The notes beneath the pieces are model-generated. The model was not told where the DNA came from, searched no databases, and worked only from the letters and a program-made list of their open reading frames with translations. A stretch of 64,000 nt of DNA, taken from BOG-908 sp965198855. GTDB lineage: Bacteria > Pseudomonadota > Alphaproteobacteria > Acetobacterales > Acetobacteraceae. Positions 17,512 to 26,921 of the stretch are shown here, in pieces; the stretch's first letter is position 1; the number at the start of each line of letters is the position of its first letter. The stretch covers positions 2,480,001 through 2,544,000 of the forward strand of contig CBDAPZ010000001.1 in the NCBI GenBank assembly GCA_965198855.1. The letters are read 5' to 3'. The position numbers were made by a program, and so were the translations under genes.

Positions 17512-18858
17512 ATGTCCGCACTGAAATCACGCTGGAGCCAGCTGATCATCGGCATCATCTGCATGGTGATGATCGCCAACCTGCAATATGGCTGGACATT
17601 ATTCGTGCTCCCGATCGGTCACGCCACCGGCTGGAGCCGTGCCGCGATACAGGTGGCCTTCACCGTGTTTGTCCTTTGCGAGACATGGTTGTTGCCGATC
17701 GAGGGCTACGTGATCGATCGGATCGGGCCCAAACTCACCGTGTGCGCCGGCGGCGTGTTGATCGGCGCATCTTGGGTGCTGGATAGCTTCGCCGCATCGC
17801 TGACCGTGCTCTATATCGGTTCGGCCATCGGCGGAATCGGTTCCGGCTTCATCTACGGCGCCACCGTCGGCAACGCGCTCAAATGGTTCCCTGACCGGCG
17901 CGGCCTGGCGGCCGGCCTGACGGCTGCCGGCTTTGGTGCGGGCTCCGCGGTCACATTGGTGCCGATCTCCAACATGATCGCACGCAGCGGCTACCAATCA
18001 ACATTTCTGTTTTTTGGTGTGCTGCAAGGCATCGTTGTGGTTATAGCGGCGCAGTTGCTGAAGGCTCCACCGGGTTCGGACACATCGCGAACTGTACCGC
18101 TGTCATCCAGCGGCATGAGCGCGGTTCGCCCCTCACGCCTGCACGATATCACCCGTAACTTCACCCCCGGTGAGGTGCTGCGCGAGCCCGTATTCTGGCT
18201 GATGTATCTGCTGTTCGTCCTGGTGGGCGCTGGCGGGTTGATGGCCACAGCACAGCTGTCCGTGATCGCCACGGATTTCGGGGTCGCGAAGACGCCGGTG
18301 ACGTTGCTGTTCCTGACGATGCCTGCGCTGACATTCGCGCTGGCGATCGACCGCGTGCTGAACGGACTGACGCGCCCCTTCTTCGGCTGGGTGTCGGACC
18401 ATATCGGCCGCGAAAACACCATGTTCATCGCGTTCCTGCTGGAAGGATTGGGCATCCTCGTCCTGGTCTGGCAAGCCGCCAATCCCGTGGCTTTCGTCGT
18501 CCTGACCGGTGTGGTGTTTTTCGCCTGGGGGGAAATCTACTCGCTCTTCCCTGCCACTTGCGGCGACACGTTCGGCCGCAAATTCGCGGCGACCAATTAC
18601 GGGCTGCTTTATACTGCCAAAGGCACCGCCGCGTTACTGGTGCCGTTCGGCAGCCTGTTGCGCGAGGCGACCGGAACCTGGCTGGCGGTGCTCTACGTCG
18701 CGGCCGGCGTAAACCTGTTGGCGGCTTTCCTCGCCTTGTTCGTCCTCAAGCCGCTTCGCCGGGCATTCATCGGGCGTTCGATGAATGCCCGTGCTCGAGA
18801 GCGCAGCGCTGCGGCGAGAGCCCCTTTACCGACCAGCGCACCCACGATTTCGACTTAG
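17512..18858 (+). CDS. oxlT: MFS transporter, OxlT-like oxalate/formate antiporter family
   Basis: 448 aa with 12 predicted membrane spans. The first span starts at residue 9 (SQLIIGIICMVMIANLQYGW), and the protein has the OFA-family layout: GYVIDRIGPK loop after TM2, GNALKWFPDRRGLAAGLT after TM4-5 and FGWVSDHIGR in the second half. OxlT exchanges oxalate for formate in the inner membrane. It is the third gene of the oxalate module. The last four bases overlap the convergent ABC ATPase gene. The C-terminal 30 residues are basic and Ala-rich and probably cytoplasmic. Confidence 0.8.
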   Translation: MSALKSRWSQLIIGIICMVMIANLQYGWTLFVLPIGHATGWSRAAIQVAFTVFVLCETWLLPIEGYVIDRIGPKLTVCAGGVLIGASWVLDSFAASLTVLYIGSAIGGIGSGFIYGATVGNALKWFPDRRGLAAGLTAAGFGAGSAVTLVPISNMIARSGYQSTFLFFGVLQGIVVVIAAQLLKAPPGSDTSRTVPLSSSGMSAVRPSRLHDITRNFTPGEVLREPVFWLMYLLFVLVGAGGLMATAQLSVIATDFGVAKTPVTLLFLTMPALTFALAIDRVLNGLTRPFFGWVSDHIGRENTMFIAFLLEGLGILVLVWQAANPVAFVVLTGVVFFAWGEIYSLFPATCGDTFGRKFAATNYGLLYTAKGTAALLVPFGSLLREATGTWLAVLYVAAGVNLLAAFLALFVLKPLRRAFIGRSMNARARERSAAARAPLPTSAPTIST

Positions 18859-19550
18859 GTTCCGGATCCGTCACGTCCTTCAAGGAATGGGAATCGCGCT
18901 CTCAGCGCGGCGGCATCGATGTCTCTGCTGAAAAAATCTGCCTGGAGTGTTGCGGGATTTCTGCCTCCCAGCATCAGAACGCGATCCGCCACGGCAAGGG
19001 CCTGGTCGAGGTCATGGGTTGCCATCAGCAATGTCGCACCGGTCTGCCGCGCATGGCTGGCGATGGTGCGCGAGAGACGGCCGGAAAGGAGAGGGTCGAG
19101 CGAGGCAAAGGGTTCGTCCATGACAAGAAGCGAAGGCCCCACCGCCAGCGCGCGGGCGAGCGCGACGCGGCGCGCCATGCCGAGGGAGAGTGACCGCGGC
19201 ATCATGCCGGCTACGTCCTCCAGGCCCGCCTGGCCGAGCAGCTCGGCGATGGCCGCATCCGTGAGGTCTGGCTGCACAAGGCGGAGATTGCCGCTGACGT
19301 CCAGCCAGGGCAGCAGCCGGGGCTCCTGAAAGACCGCGCCGATGCGGCCTGCCGGGCGGTCCACCTTGCCGGCAAAATCCGCATCCAGCCCGAGCACGAC
19401 CCGAAACGTGGTGGTCTTGCCGGTGCCCGACGGGGCGAGCAGAGCGAGCACTTCACCAGGGCCGGCCGAAAACTTGACATGCCCGAGGATCGGCAGCTTG
19501 CCAAAGGCTTTTGACGTGATGTCGACGTGCAAGGTGTCAGCGCCAGGCAT
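18855..19550 (-). CDS. ABC transporter ATPase, nitrate/sulfonate/taurine class
   Basis: 231 aa. Walker A is LLAPSGTGKTTT (the usual first Gly is Ala), the Q-loop VFQEPRLLPWL, the signature LSLGMARRVALARAL (LSGGQ variant) and Walker B LLVMDEPFASLDP, then switch H in MATHD. The SsuB/TauB-like type energises uptake through the permease encoded upstream, with which it overlaps by 14 bases. Gene order (binding protein, permease, ATPase) is that of SsuABC-like importers. Substrate not determinable. Confidence 0.88.
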   Translation of the reverse strand: MPGADTLHVDITSKAFGKLPILGHVKFSAGPGEVLALLAPSGTGKTTTFRVVLGLDADFAGKVDRPAGRIGAVFQEPRLLPWLDVSGNLRLVQPDLTDAAIAELLGQAGLEDVAGMMPRSLSLGMARRVALARALAVGPSLLVMDEPFASLDPLLSGRLSRTIASHARQTGATLLMATHDLDQALAVADRVLMLGGRNPATLQADFFSRDIDAAALRARFPFLEGRDGSGT

Positions 19551-20286
19551 TGGCGCGCTGCTCCAGAGGCCGCAACACCAGGCTTTCGAGCCCGAGCATC
19601 AGCAGGGCGAAGATGAGGCCATAGGCGATGATGCCGGCGACGTCGAAGGACTGGAACAGCATGTTCAACTCGAAACCGACACCGTTCGGCCGGCCGATCA
19701 GCTCCACGATGAGCACGATTTTCCAGGTGATCGAGAGGCCGCCACGGGCGGCGGCGGCGAGATAGGGCGCCATCTGTGGCAGGATGATGCGGCGCCACCG
19801 CAACTGCCATGGGATGGCAAAGCTGGCCGCCATTTCATCCAATGATGTGTCCAGCGCGCGCGCGCCCTCGCGCACGGTGACCACCACCGTCGGGATCTTG
19901 GCGATCGACACTGCCAGGATGGCCGCTGCTTCGGTGAGGCCCATCCAGATATAGACGAGGATCACGACCACCAACACCGGCAGGTTCAGGGCGACGACAA
20001 GCCATGGGTCGATCGCAGCGTCGGCGGCCTTGGAGCGCCCGGTGAGCATGCCGAGGCCGATGCCCACCAGCATGGAGAAGACGAAGGCGGCGGCGACGCG
20101 GAAAAGCGTCGCGCCGATCGCCGGCAGCATCTGCCCATCGGCGATGTCGCGCCACGCGAAGACCGCAACCGGGATCGGGCCGGGAAAACGGCCGGGGTCC
20201 TCTCCTAGCCACGCCCCGATCCACCAGAGCGTCAGCAATAGCAGGATGGATCCGGCGCGCAGCGTGTGGTTGGCACGCAGGTTCAG
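19537..20286 (-). CDS. ABC transporter permease, SsuC/TauC-like
   Basis: About 249 aa with 6 membrane spans beginning LRAGSILLLLTLWWIGAWL and a BPD_transp_1 EAA-type loop near DEMAASFAIPWQLRWRRIILPQ. No ATG, GTG or TTG lies near the expected start; a CTG at 20286 overlaps the upstream stop as CTGA. The next in-frame ATG (20490) would overlap the binding-protein gene by 207 bases. Start is therefore uncertain, with coupled initiation at CTG the simplest reading. It forms the membrane channel of the importer. Confidence 0.8.
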   Translation of the reverse strand: MNLRANHTLRAGSILLLLTLWWIGAWLGEDPGRFPGPIPVAVFAWRDIADGQMLPAIGATLFRVAAAFVFSMLVGIGLGMLTGRSKAADAAIDPWLVVALNLPVLVVVILVYIWMGLTEAAAILAVSIAKIPTVVVTVREGARALDTSLDEMAASFAIPWQLRWRRIILPQMAPYLAAAARGGLSITWKIVLIVELIGRPNGVGFELNMLFQSFDVAGIIAYGLIFALLMLGLESLVLRPLEQRANAWR

Positions 20287-21308
20287 GCGCCGTGCCAGAA
20301 CACGCCCTGGGGGAGGCTTGGCGTGCTGCGCGACTGCGGCGCATCTTGCGCCAGGAGCGCCGTCAGCTTGACGGCCTGGCGTTCCAGTGTTGGCAGGCCG
20401 GGGTTGCCCAGCCCGGCGATGAAGCGCGCGCGCAAGGTTGCGAAAACAGCGTCGTCGGCGGCGTCCATCAGCGGGCGGATACGGGTCCACTCATCCGGCC
20501 GTGTGGACAGGATATTTGCGGCTGCAGTTGCAGCGCGCAGGAAGCCACTGATCAAGATAGGATGCGCCCTGGCCCAGATATCGTCGAAGACGTAGCCGAC
20601 AAGGACGGGGGGAGGGTCAAAGCCAAGCTGCCGGGCGCAATCGCCGACGCTGACCATCTGGCGATACCCTACCGCCTGCAGGCGCGCGGCGAAGTTCCAG
20701 AACGTCAGCAGGGCATCGAGGCTGCCGTGGCGCAGGGAGGCATCGAGCAGCGGCGGAGCGCCGAAGGACAATGTGCAGTCTCGCGTCAGGTCGATACCGG
20801 CCGATCGGGCAGCCTCGCGCACCAGAAGCCAGGATTTGTCCTGCGCGCCGCCGGCGACGCCGAGCCGCTTGCCTTTCAGGTCCGCCAGTGTGCTGAGCGA
20901 CGCGTGCGCGGGCACCATGATGCCGCCAAGACTGCCGGAGAAGGGCGCAAAGGTGAGGTGCCCGCCATGGGCGCGCTGGGACGCGACGAACGGCCAGTCC
21001 GAGACCGCCACATCGACCGCGCTGCCCATGAGGGCGACCTTCGCCGCCTCGGTGTTGGCCAAGGTGATGGTTTGCAGGCTGAAGCCATTCGCGGCGTCCA
21101 ACCCATGATGTGTGATCACGTCGGCAATCCATTGCACCGAGCCGAACGGCAATATGCCGAGGCGTAGAGCAGGGCGTGCCTGCGCTAGCGCGGCAAACGG
21201 CCAGAAGCCAAATGCCGCGCACAAATTGCGTCTTTTGAGGAGAAAGCGGGATTGGAGGGGGCTGTTCGCCTCTCTCCCACCATGTTTGTCAGTTGGATCT
21301 GTCACCAT
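20283..21308 (-). CDS. ABC transporter substrate-binding protein, SsuA/NrtA-like
   Basis: 341 aa from ATG 21308. After a short N-terminal stretch an export signal follows (LKRRNLCAAFGFWPFAALAQA|RP). The mature part starts with PALRLGILPFGSVQWIADVI and contains DVAVSDWPFVA and LKGKRLGVAGGAQDKSW, as in periplasmic binding proteins of the NMT1/SsuA group. It would deliver the ligand to the adjacent permease. Ligands in this group include sulfonates, nitrate, thiamine precursors and other small anions. No strong ribosome site is visible. Confidence 0.83.
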   Translation of the reverse strand: MVTDPTDKHGGREANSPLQSRFLLKRRNLCAAFGFWPFAALAQARPALRLGILPFGSVQWIADVITHHGLDAANGFSLQTITLANTEAAKVALMGSAVDVAVSDWPFVASQRAHGGHLTFAPFSGSLGGIMVPAHASLSTLADLKGKRLGVAGGAQDKSWLLVREAARSAGIDLTRDCTLSFGAPPLLDASLRHGSLDALLTFWNFAARLQAVGYRQMVSVGDCARQLGFDPPPVLVGYVFDDIWARAHPILISGFLRAATAAANILSTRPDEWTRIRPLMDAADDAVFATLRARFIAGLGNPGLPTLERQAVKLTALLAQDAPQSRSTPSLPQGVFWHGA

Positions 21309-21880
21309 GAGTCTTTCGCTACCTGAGGCACAGATACACCCGTCAGGCCGGCTAACAAGATCATTCGAAAGGATAAAGCCTCGGCTGGACCTGTTGGACG
21401 AGAGCTTGTGGCGGTGAGGCTGCGCCAGCCTGGTGAGGCCAGGAGATAAGACTAGCCGTGCCCACGCCAATTCTGATCATAGCGGGATAGGCCGCCTCTT
21501 CAGTCTGTAAGATTGAGTCTTTAACCTCTAATTTTCGACGCAGCTGATCTTGCCCCGTTGGTGACAACGACATGGCTGCCTAATCTATTTTGTTGCGTAA
21601 CGGTGTCCCTCACGTGACGAGGTTTATTACATAGCGGGCTCTTCCATAGCTGCATCTGTGCTTTTGCTTCGCTGCCTCATGGCCGGCATCTGAATGGCGC
21701 GTGCCATCTTCTCGGTTTAGTCAACCTCTCAGAGCAGAACACACCAGATATCGACCAGCTGAAACATTACCTGCAGGAATGGTGCCGCCTGATCGTGGAT
21801 GATAGCGTCGCTACTCCGGCAGCGTTAAGCCCGGAGCAAAGAATAATTGCCGGCGCAAGAATCCGGCTTCGGGGGGATAA
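21309..21880. other. 572-base region without a supported gene
   Basis: This stretch between the divergent ABC operon and the TonB receptor is visibly richer in A and T than its neighbours and must hold both promoters. I see no tRNA, no member of the hairpin repeat family and no recognised domain. A weak open frame over about 21660-21880 has no start or known motif. The Shine-Dalgarno of the TonB gene (GGGGGGATAA) lies at its right end. Confidence 0.5.
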
Positions 21881-24109
21881 ATGACCAAGCATGTTTCGGT
21901 AGCGTTTCGCTGCGCGATGGTGACGGTCGCGGCGCTATCGCCGATCGTCGCATCGGGACAGAGTGTACCATCGGCGACACCGACAGCAGCAAACGGCGCG
22001 ACAAACCGCATCGCAAAAACCACATCAGCCCCGACGGAAGTAATCGTAACGGCACAGAGACGCTCCGAGCGCCTGCGTGATGTGCCTGTTACCGTGACCG
22101 CGCTTTCAGGCGCGCAGCTTCAGCAGGCGAATGTGCAGTCCCTGACGGATATTTCCAAGCTGACACCCGGCTTGCGTTTCGACTATCAAGGTCCGAACGT
22201 GCAACCGACCATACGCGGCATCGGCACCTCTTTCACTACTGCAGGCGGCCTCGGTAATGTCGGTATCTATCTCGACGGATTCTATATCGCCAACCCGCTG
22301 GCTGCCGACTTCCAATTGCTCGATGTGCAGAACATACAGGTTCTGAAAGGTCCGCAAGGCACGCTGTTTGGCCGCAACACCACCGGCGGCGCCATCCTGG
22401 TCACCACCGCCAAGCCGAGCACGACCACCAGCGCCATCGTCGATGCATCCTATGGCAGCTTCAACGATCGCAAGCTGCAGGGCTATGCCACGACCGGCCT
22501 CACCGATAAGATCGCAATGGACATTGAAGGGCTTTACCACGCCGGTGACGGTTTCATCGACAACATCTACAGCGGCCGGAAGAACGTGGATGCGTTCGAA
22601 GACTGGACGATCCGCACCGGCGTCAACGTCGATGTCACGGATTGGATGTCCTGGTTGTTCCGCTATGAACATCAGAACACCGACGACCCGTCATCGGTCA
22701 TCGCCAACGCCTATGTGCTGAACGGTGTGCCGCTGACGGCAGCGCTTCATCCCAGCGTCGAGGCCCTTTTCGGCATACCGACGGTGGCCACGAGCCCGAA
22801 CCAGGTGGCCAACGCAACATCGGTCGATTTCCACGGGCACACCGACTCGTTCCGGCTGACCGGCAACCTGGATTTTGATTTCGCAACGCTCATATCCTAC
22901 ACGCAATATGAGTCCGATAGCTCCATCTACCATTCCGATCTCGATTACTCCTCCTCGCCGTTGTTCAACCTTGGTGTTCCGAACACTGAAAAGACGACAA
23001 CGCAGGAGTTCCTCCTCGCGTCCAAGCCCGGCAGCAGGTTGCAATGGACAACCGGCCTTTTCTATTTCAACTATACGGACTCCTATCCTGCGACTGAATT
23101 TGGCACCTTTGGTGCGCCTTCCACTGTCGGCGCGGATTCCGCCGACACAACGAGATCCATCGCGGTCTTTGCCGACGCTACTTACGAAGCGTTCCATAAC
23201 GTCTTCATCACGGCGGGCCTTCGCTACAGCCACGACGAGGTGGTCGACGCGTATTTTTCCAACCCGAGCCTGACGACAGGCCTTCTGTCAAGAACGAACG
23301 TGCCCTCGCTCATCTCCAACGATGTCACGCCAAGAGTGGTGCTGCGCTACAAGCCGACCGATCGGTCGAGCGTGTACTTCTCCTATACGCATGGCTACAA
23401 GCCAGGCTTGCTGAATGTCGGCGGAGGCACGTTGAGCGATCTCAATATCGCACCGGAGCATATCTCCGCCTATGAGATCGGCTACAAATATGGGTCTCCA
23501 CGTTTCTCTTTCGATGCGGCAAGCTACTATTACGATTATTCGAACCTGCAGGTCTCCAGCTATAACGGCACACAATCCCTGGTAACCAATGCAGCCAGCG
23601 CACGCATCTACGGTCTTGAGGGACAAGGGGACTACCGGGTCACCGACGATCTCGATGTGAATGCCTCTGCTGCCTGGACCGACGCTGAATACACCAAGTT
23701 CGATACCGCGCCATTCTACGAACTGACGAGTCCCTTCCTGTACAACATCATCACTGTGCCGGGCGGTGCGTCTGGCCAGGAAATGCAGCGCGCACCAAAA
23801 TTGACGGCATCCGGCGGCGCCAGATACGGGTTCGATATCGCCAGCGGCCGCGCTGCAATCTCAGGGAATGTCTACTACACGTCCAAATTCTTCATGGACC
23901 CGGCGGGGCAGTTTCTGCAGGGCTCCTACACGACCCTTGGCCTGCGGCTTCAATGGACACCGGATCGCACACCCGTCACATTCGCATTGTATGGTGACAA
24001 CGTGACCGACGCCCGCTACCGCACGCAGATCCTGCCGAGCAATTTCGGGATCGGCAATGTGTGGGCTTATCCGGCCACAATAGGATTTTCGATGCGCTAC
24101 AAATATTGA
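21881..24109 (+). CDS. TonB-dependent outer-membrane receptor
   Basis: 742 aa. An N-terminal signal peptide (about 1-26, ending VASGQ) precedes a TonB-box-like TEVIVTAQRR (about 47-56). The plug domain contains DVPVTVTALSGAQL, TPGLRFDYQGPNVQPTIRGIG and QNIQVLKGPQGTLFGRNTTGGAI. A 22-strand barrel follows and ends in the terminal strand ATIGFSMRYKY. Such receptors import ligands (siderophores, terpenoids, aromatics, glycans) using TonB energy. It is next to a catabolic island, so import of that island's substrate is a reasonable inference. It stops three bases before the convergent dehydratase gene. Confidence 0.92.
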   Translation: MTKHVSVAFRCAMVTVAALSPIVASGQSVPSATPTAANGATNRIAKTTSAPTEVIVTAQRRSERLRDVPVTVTALSGAQLQQANVQSLTDISKLTPGLRFDYQGPNVQPTIRGIGTSFTTAGGLGNVGIYLDGFYIANPLAADFQLLDVQNIQVLKGPQGTLFGRNTTGGAILVTTAKPSTTTSAIVDASYGSFNDRKLQGYATTGLTDKIAMDIEGLYHAGDGFIDNIYSGRKNVDAFEDWTIRTGVNVDVTDWMSWLFRYEHQNTDDPSSVIANAYVLNGVPLTAALHPSVEALFGIPTVATSPNQVANATSVDFHGHTDSFRLTGNLDFDFATLISYTQYESDSSIYHSDLDYSSSPLFNLGVPNTEKTTTQEFLLASKPGSRLQWTTGLFYFNYTDSYPATEFGTFGAPSTVGADSADTTRSIAVFADATYEAFHNVFITAGLRYSHDEVVDAYFSNPSLTTGLLSRTNVPSLISNDVTPRVVLRYKPTDRSSVYFSYTHGYKPGLLNVGGGTLSDLNIAPEHISAYEIGYKYGSPRFSFDAASYYYDYSNLQVSSYNGTQSLVTNAASARIYGLEGQGDYRVTDDLDVNASAAWTDAEYTKFDTAPFYELTSPFLYNIITVPGGASGQEMQRAPKLTASGGARYGFDIASGRAAISGNVYYTSKFFMDPAGQFLQGSYTTLGLRLQWTPDRTPVTFALYGDNVTDARYRTQILPSNFGIGNVWAYPATIGFSMRYKY

Positions 24110-24112
24110 ATG

Positions 24113-25282
24113 TCAGCTCGATTTCTTCGGCAACTCGATTTCAGCGGTCGCAGTGCACATGACCGTGCCCTTTTGGTTGGTCATCCTGTGCTTGACTTGC
24201 ACGAGGTGCCGGCCATTCGAATCGACAAACTTGTCGACGATCTCCGCCGCCTGAATAGTGATGTCGCCTGTCAGCGCAGGCCCGCGATAATTGGCGGCCG
24301 AATGAGCCACCTTGCCGTGCTCGCCAGCCCAGCCAGAGAGATAGTCGGTGACCCAAGCCCCCATCGACGCCCCATATCCATAGGCGCGTGGCATCCCAAT
24401 GCGGCGTGCCCAACGCGGAAAAAGATGGCCTCGTGACGGCCCATAATAAGCGCCATCGGTTATTTCCGGGTTGATCTTCTGCATGTCCGGATCGTTCTCG
24501 TAACCAGCCATTTCCGCCGTGAAGCCGAACGCGGTGAGATCAATTTTACGCATTTCGACCGCGCCCCAGGTGTTGATGAGGTAGGCGCGCCACTCCGTGG
24601 TGAAACTCGCAACCGTGTGCGGGCCGAAGACGCGCTCGGGCAGCGCATCGCCGACCGCCACATCGTCCCACCAGCGTTCCTTGTGCCCCAGATCGTGCAG
24701 CATCTGGATCCAGGTGAATTTGCGGTCTTCGAGGGCCGCGATCTCGTCGTCGCTCCATACCGGATCCTCCGCATCCTCGGCGTTGACGGACTCCCCGCCG
24801 GCTTCGGCCAGATAACGGATCGTCGTCGAGCGCTGTTTGGCAAGCAGTTCGCCATGCTGATTGCGATAAAAATTGTCGCCGCGCTGGAAACAGGTCGGCC
24901 CGGCAAATTTGGTGTCCTTCACGGCGTAGTCGAACGGAATGCGTTCATTGGTGATCATGTCACCGGCAAATACGCGTGGCTCGTAGAACCACCATTCATC
25001 GCCGCCGAAAAGCAGGTGAGAATTGGGAATGAGGCCGACACAGGCGGGCGCCGAGCCATGCCCGTCATCCGCCACGATCGGGAAGCTTTGTGGCGCCGAT
25101 AATTTGCCCCACCTTCCCGCTGCGGCGTAGGCCGGATCGTAGTGCAACAGGTTCGGATAATGCATTGCATGCACCCAGCGCCGGATATCGTTGTTGGCAA
25201 TCGGTTCTCGGATCATCGATGAGGTGATCGGCTTGCCGAGATGCTGATCGATGTCGGACGTATCGAGGATGCGGGTTTTCAT
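24113..25282 (-). CDS. FAS1-like dehydratase/MaoC double hot-dog protein
   Basis: 389 aa. The N-terminal half (about 10-150) resembles the MaoC_dehydrat_N/FAS1-like dehydratase domain, and the C-terminal half (about 215-385) is a second hot-dog with GYGASMGAWVTDYLSGWAG and YRGPALTGDITI. The family hydrates enoyl-CoA or related thioesters. It lies downstream of the Rieske oxygenase and OYE genes on the same strand. With the CoA ligase at 29766 it suggests degradation through CoA thioesters. The exact substrate is not known. Confidence 0.8.
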   Translation of the reverse strand: MKTRILDTSDIDQHLGKPITSSMIREPIANNDIRRWVHAMHYPNLLHYDPAYAAAGRWGKLSAPQSFPIVADDGHGSAPACVGLIPNSHLLFGGDEWWFYEPRVFAGDMITNERIPFDYAVKDTKFAGPTCFQRGDNFYRNQHGELLAKQRSTTIRYLAEAGGESVNAEDAEDPVWSDDEIAALEDRKFTWIQMLHDLGHKERWWDDVAVGDALPERVFGPHTVASFTTEWRAYLINTWGAVEMRKIDLTAFGFTAEMAGYENDPDMQKINPEITDGAYYGPSRGHLFPRWARRIGMPRAYGYGASMGAWVTDYLSGWAGEHGKVAHSAANYRGPALTGDITIQAAEIVDKFVDSNGRHLVQVKHRMTNQKGTVMCTATAEIELPKKSS

Positions 25283-25308
25283 GATCGTTCCTATGGTAGC
25301 AAGACAGG

Positions 25309-25437
25309 AAGCAGTTCTTTTTTGAAAAAAAGAACCAAAAAACTTTTATGATGTATCTATACGTGGCCAGAGAGAAGCGCGACAGCGACGCAAAAGTCTT
25401 TTGCTTCTTTTCTTCAGAAAAGAAGGCCTTCCTTCAA
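25309..25437. repeat. paired-hairpin intergenic repeat, copy 3
   Basis: Complete copy in the orientation opposite to copy 1: the GCAGTTCTTTTTT hairpin arm with CCAAAAAACTTTT is on the left. The core has GCGCGACAGCGACG, and the right arm is AAAGTCTTTTGCTTC followed by the TTTTCTTCAGAAAA hairpin. It fills the gap between the Rieske and hot-dog genes. Confidence 0.85.
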
Positions 25438-26831
25438 AATCCCAAATTCCTGATAGGTGCGTCAAACGCACCACCCAGCATATTCATGCCCTGGATCAAA
25501 CGCTTTGGGTCCGCGTTCTGCAGATAGCCATCGATCAATTGCTGATAGGCGCTGATCAATCCTTCAATGTCACGCGACAGCCTCATGAAATCGAAGCCCT
25601 CGGCGTGCAGCCCGCGTTGCTGGAGGGGAATGTTCTCATAATCCTGCCGAGGAATGGGCGGGAAATGCTGACTGTCGCAAGGCAGCATCACCGGCTCCAT
25701 CACCGGCACGGGTGCTTGCCCTTCCGGAAAATGCGTCAGCGACCATAGCTCGAACAGGCAGGTTTCCGGCCCTAACGGACGGACGCGATAGGCCGAGAAG
25801 CTGGAGAGGTAAGGCAGCAGGAAATAATGCGGGAACACGTATTCCACACCGCGAAGCGGGTCGGTCATGGCGAGGCTCGCCAGGTCCGGGATCGGCTCAC
25901 CGCGGGCAAGGCCGTCCTCGGTGGCACGCCGGCTGAGCAACCCAAACCAGGTCATCATGGCTGCGGCGGGATCTTCGGGCAACTCGACGTTCAGGATGCG
26001 GCGCGCGGTTTCCACATCCTTTGCGTGGCACATGCCGGCCATGCCCTCGCAGAGAAGTTCCATCAGCTTGAACTGCGCCTGTATATTCTCCCGCGCGCTG
26101 AGATCGGGATCGACCGGATTGATGATCCCACCATTGTCGTGGCCGTACATCGTGTTGAACAGCGGACCGGATGCGGCATGAAGCTGCGGATGGGTACGCG
26201 GCGTATGATAGCCCTCCATAAAGGCTTCCATCGCGGTCTTCCAATTTGCCGGAAGAATCGTTGCATACCACCATTCGGCACGCAGCTTGTCGATGTTGTA
26301 TTTTTCGAGCTGTTCGCCGCGCGCGCCGAGACATTCGCGCAAGGACGGTGCATTGGCATCGAAATTTATGAAGGCGCAGCCGCCCCATTCCTCCACCCGT
26401 GCCTGTGGCAGCGCAAGATCCGCCTGGTCGAGCTGCCCCTCGCCGAACATGTGTTTGCCATAGACAAAAGTATTCCTGCCTTCCATGTTCCAGCGCCAGC
26501 CGTGAAAAGGGCAGATGAATCCCTTCGTCTTGCAATTGCCATGGCCGTGGGCCAGCACGACGCCACGGTGGCGACAGGCATTGTGATACGCCCTCACACC
26601 GTCTCCGGTGCGAACGACGAGCACCGACTTGCCAAGATTCTTGTACTCGAAATAATCGCCGATTTCGGGTATCTGCTCCAGACGGCAGGCCATTTGCCAC
26701 ACATGCGGCCAGACCTGTTCGACTTCCAGATTGAAAAAGGTTTCGTCGTAATAGCGCTGTGCCGGAATGCGTGCGAGATCCGTCAGTTTGAACGGATGTG
26801 TTGCCGGCATTTCCTCACTGACAAAATCCAT
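25434..26831 (-). CDS. Rieske-type ring-hydroxylating oxygenase, alpha subunit
   Basis: 465 aa. The Rieske [2Fe-2S] ligands are C86/H88 (ACRHRG) and C107/H110 (CPFHGW). The mononuclear iron ligands appear in EAFMEGYHTPRTHP (H209, H214), with an acidic ligand expected further on. The fold corresponds to bacterial aromatic or steroid ring hydroxylases and O-demethylases. No ferredoxin, reductase or beta-subunit gene lies beside it, so electrons must come from elsewhere. It sits between two copies of the hairpin repeat, in line with the OYE gene. Confidence 0.9.
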   Translation of the reverse strand: MDFVSEEMPATHPFKLTDLARIPAQRYYDETFFNLEVEQVWPHVWQMACRLEQIPEIGDYFEYKNLGKSVLVVRTGDGVRAYHNACRHRGVVLAHGHGNCKTKGFICPFHGWRWNMEGRNTFVYGKHMFGEGQLDQADLALPQARVEEWGGCAFINFDANAPSLRECLGARGEQLEKYNIDKLRAEWWYATILPANWKTAMEAFMEGYHTPRTHPQLHAASGPLFNTMYGHDNGGIINPVDPDLSARENIQAQFKLMELLCEGMAGMCHAKDVETARRILNVELPEDPAAAMMTWFGLLSRRATEDGLARGEPIPDLASLAMTDPLRGVEYVFPHYFLLPYLSSFSAYRVRPLGPETCLFELWSLTHFPEGQAPVPVMEPVMLPCDSQHFPPIPRQDYENIPLQQRGLHAEGFDFMRLSRDIEGLISAYQQLIDGYLQNADPKRLIQGMNMLGGAFDAPIRNLGF

Positions 26832-26865
26832 GATCTATCTTTCCAGGCCAAGCCGCATAAAACCG

Positions 26866-26919
26866 CGACAGCGACACAAAGTCTTTTGCTTCTTTTCTTC
26901 AGAGAAGAAGTCCTTGCTC
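26866..26919. repeat. paired-hairpin intergenic repeat, single-arm copy 4
   Basis: Core fragment CGCGACAGCGACA plus the right arm only (AAAGTCTTTTGCTTC and the CTTTTCTTCAGAGAAG hairpin). The arm with GTTCTTTTTT is absent. It occupies the whole gap between the OYE and Rieske genes. Confidence 0.75.
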
Positions 26920-26921
26920 TC

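Noticed and set aside
21660..21880. Possible small gene before the TonB receptor
   Set aside because: The frame has no start codon with a ribosome site and no recognisable family; composition is unlike neighbouring genes.
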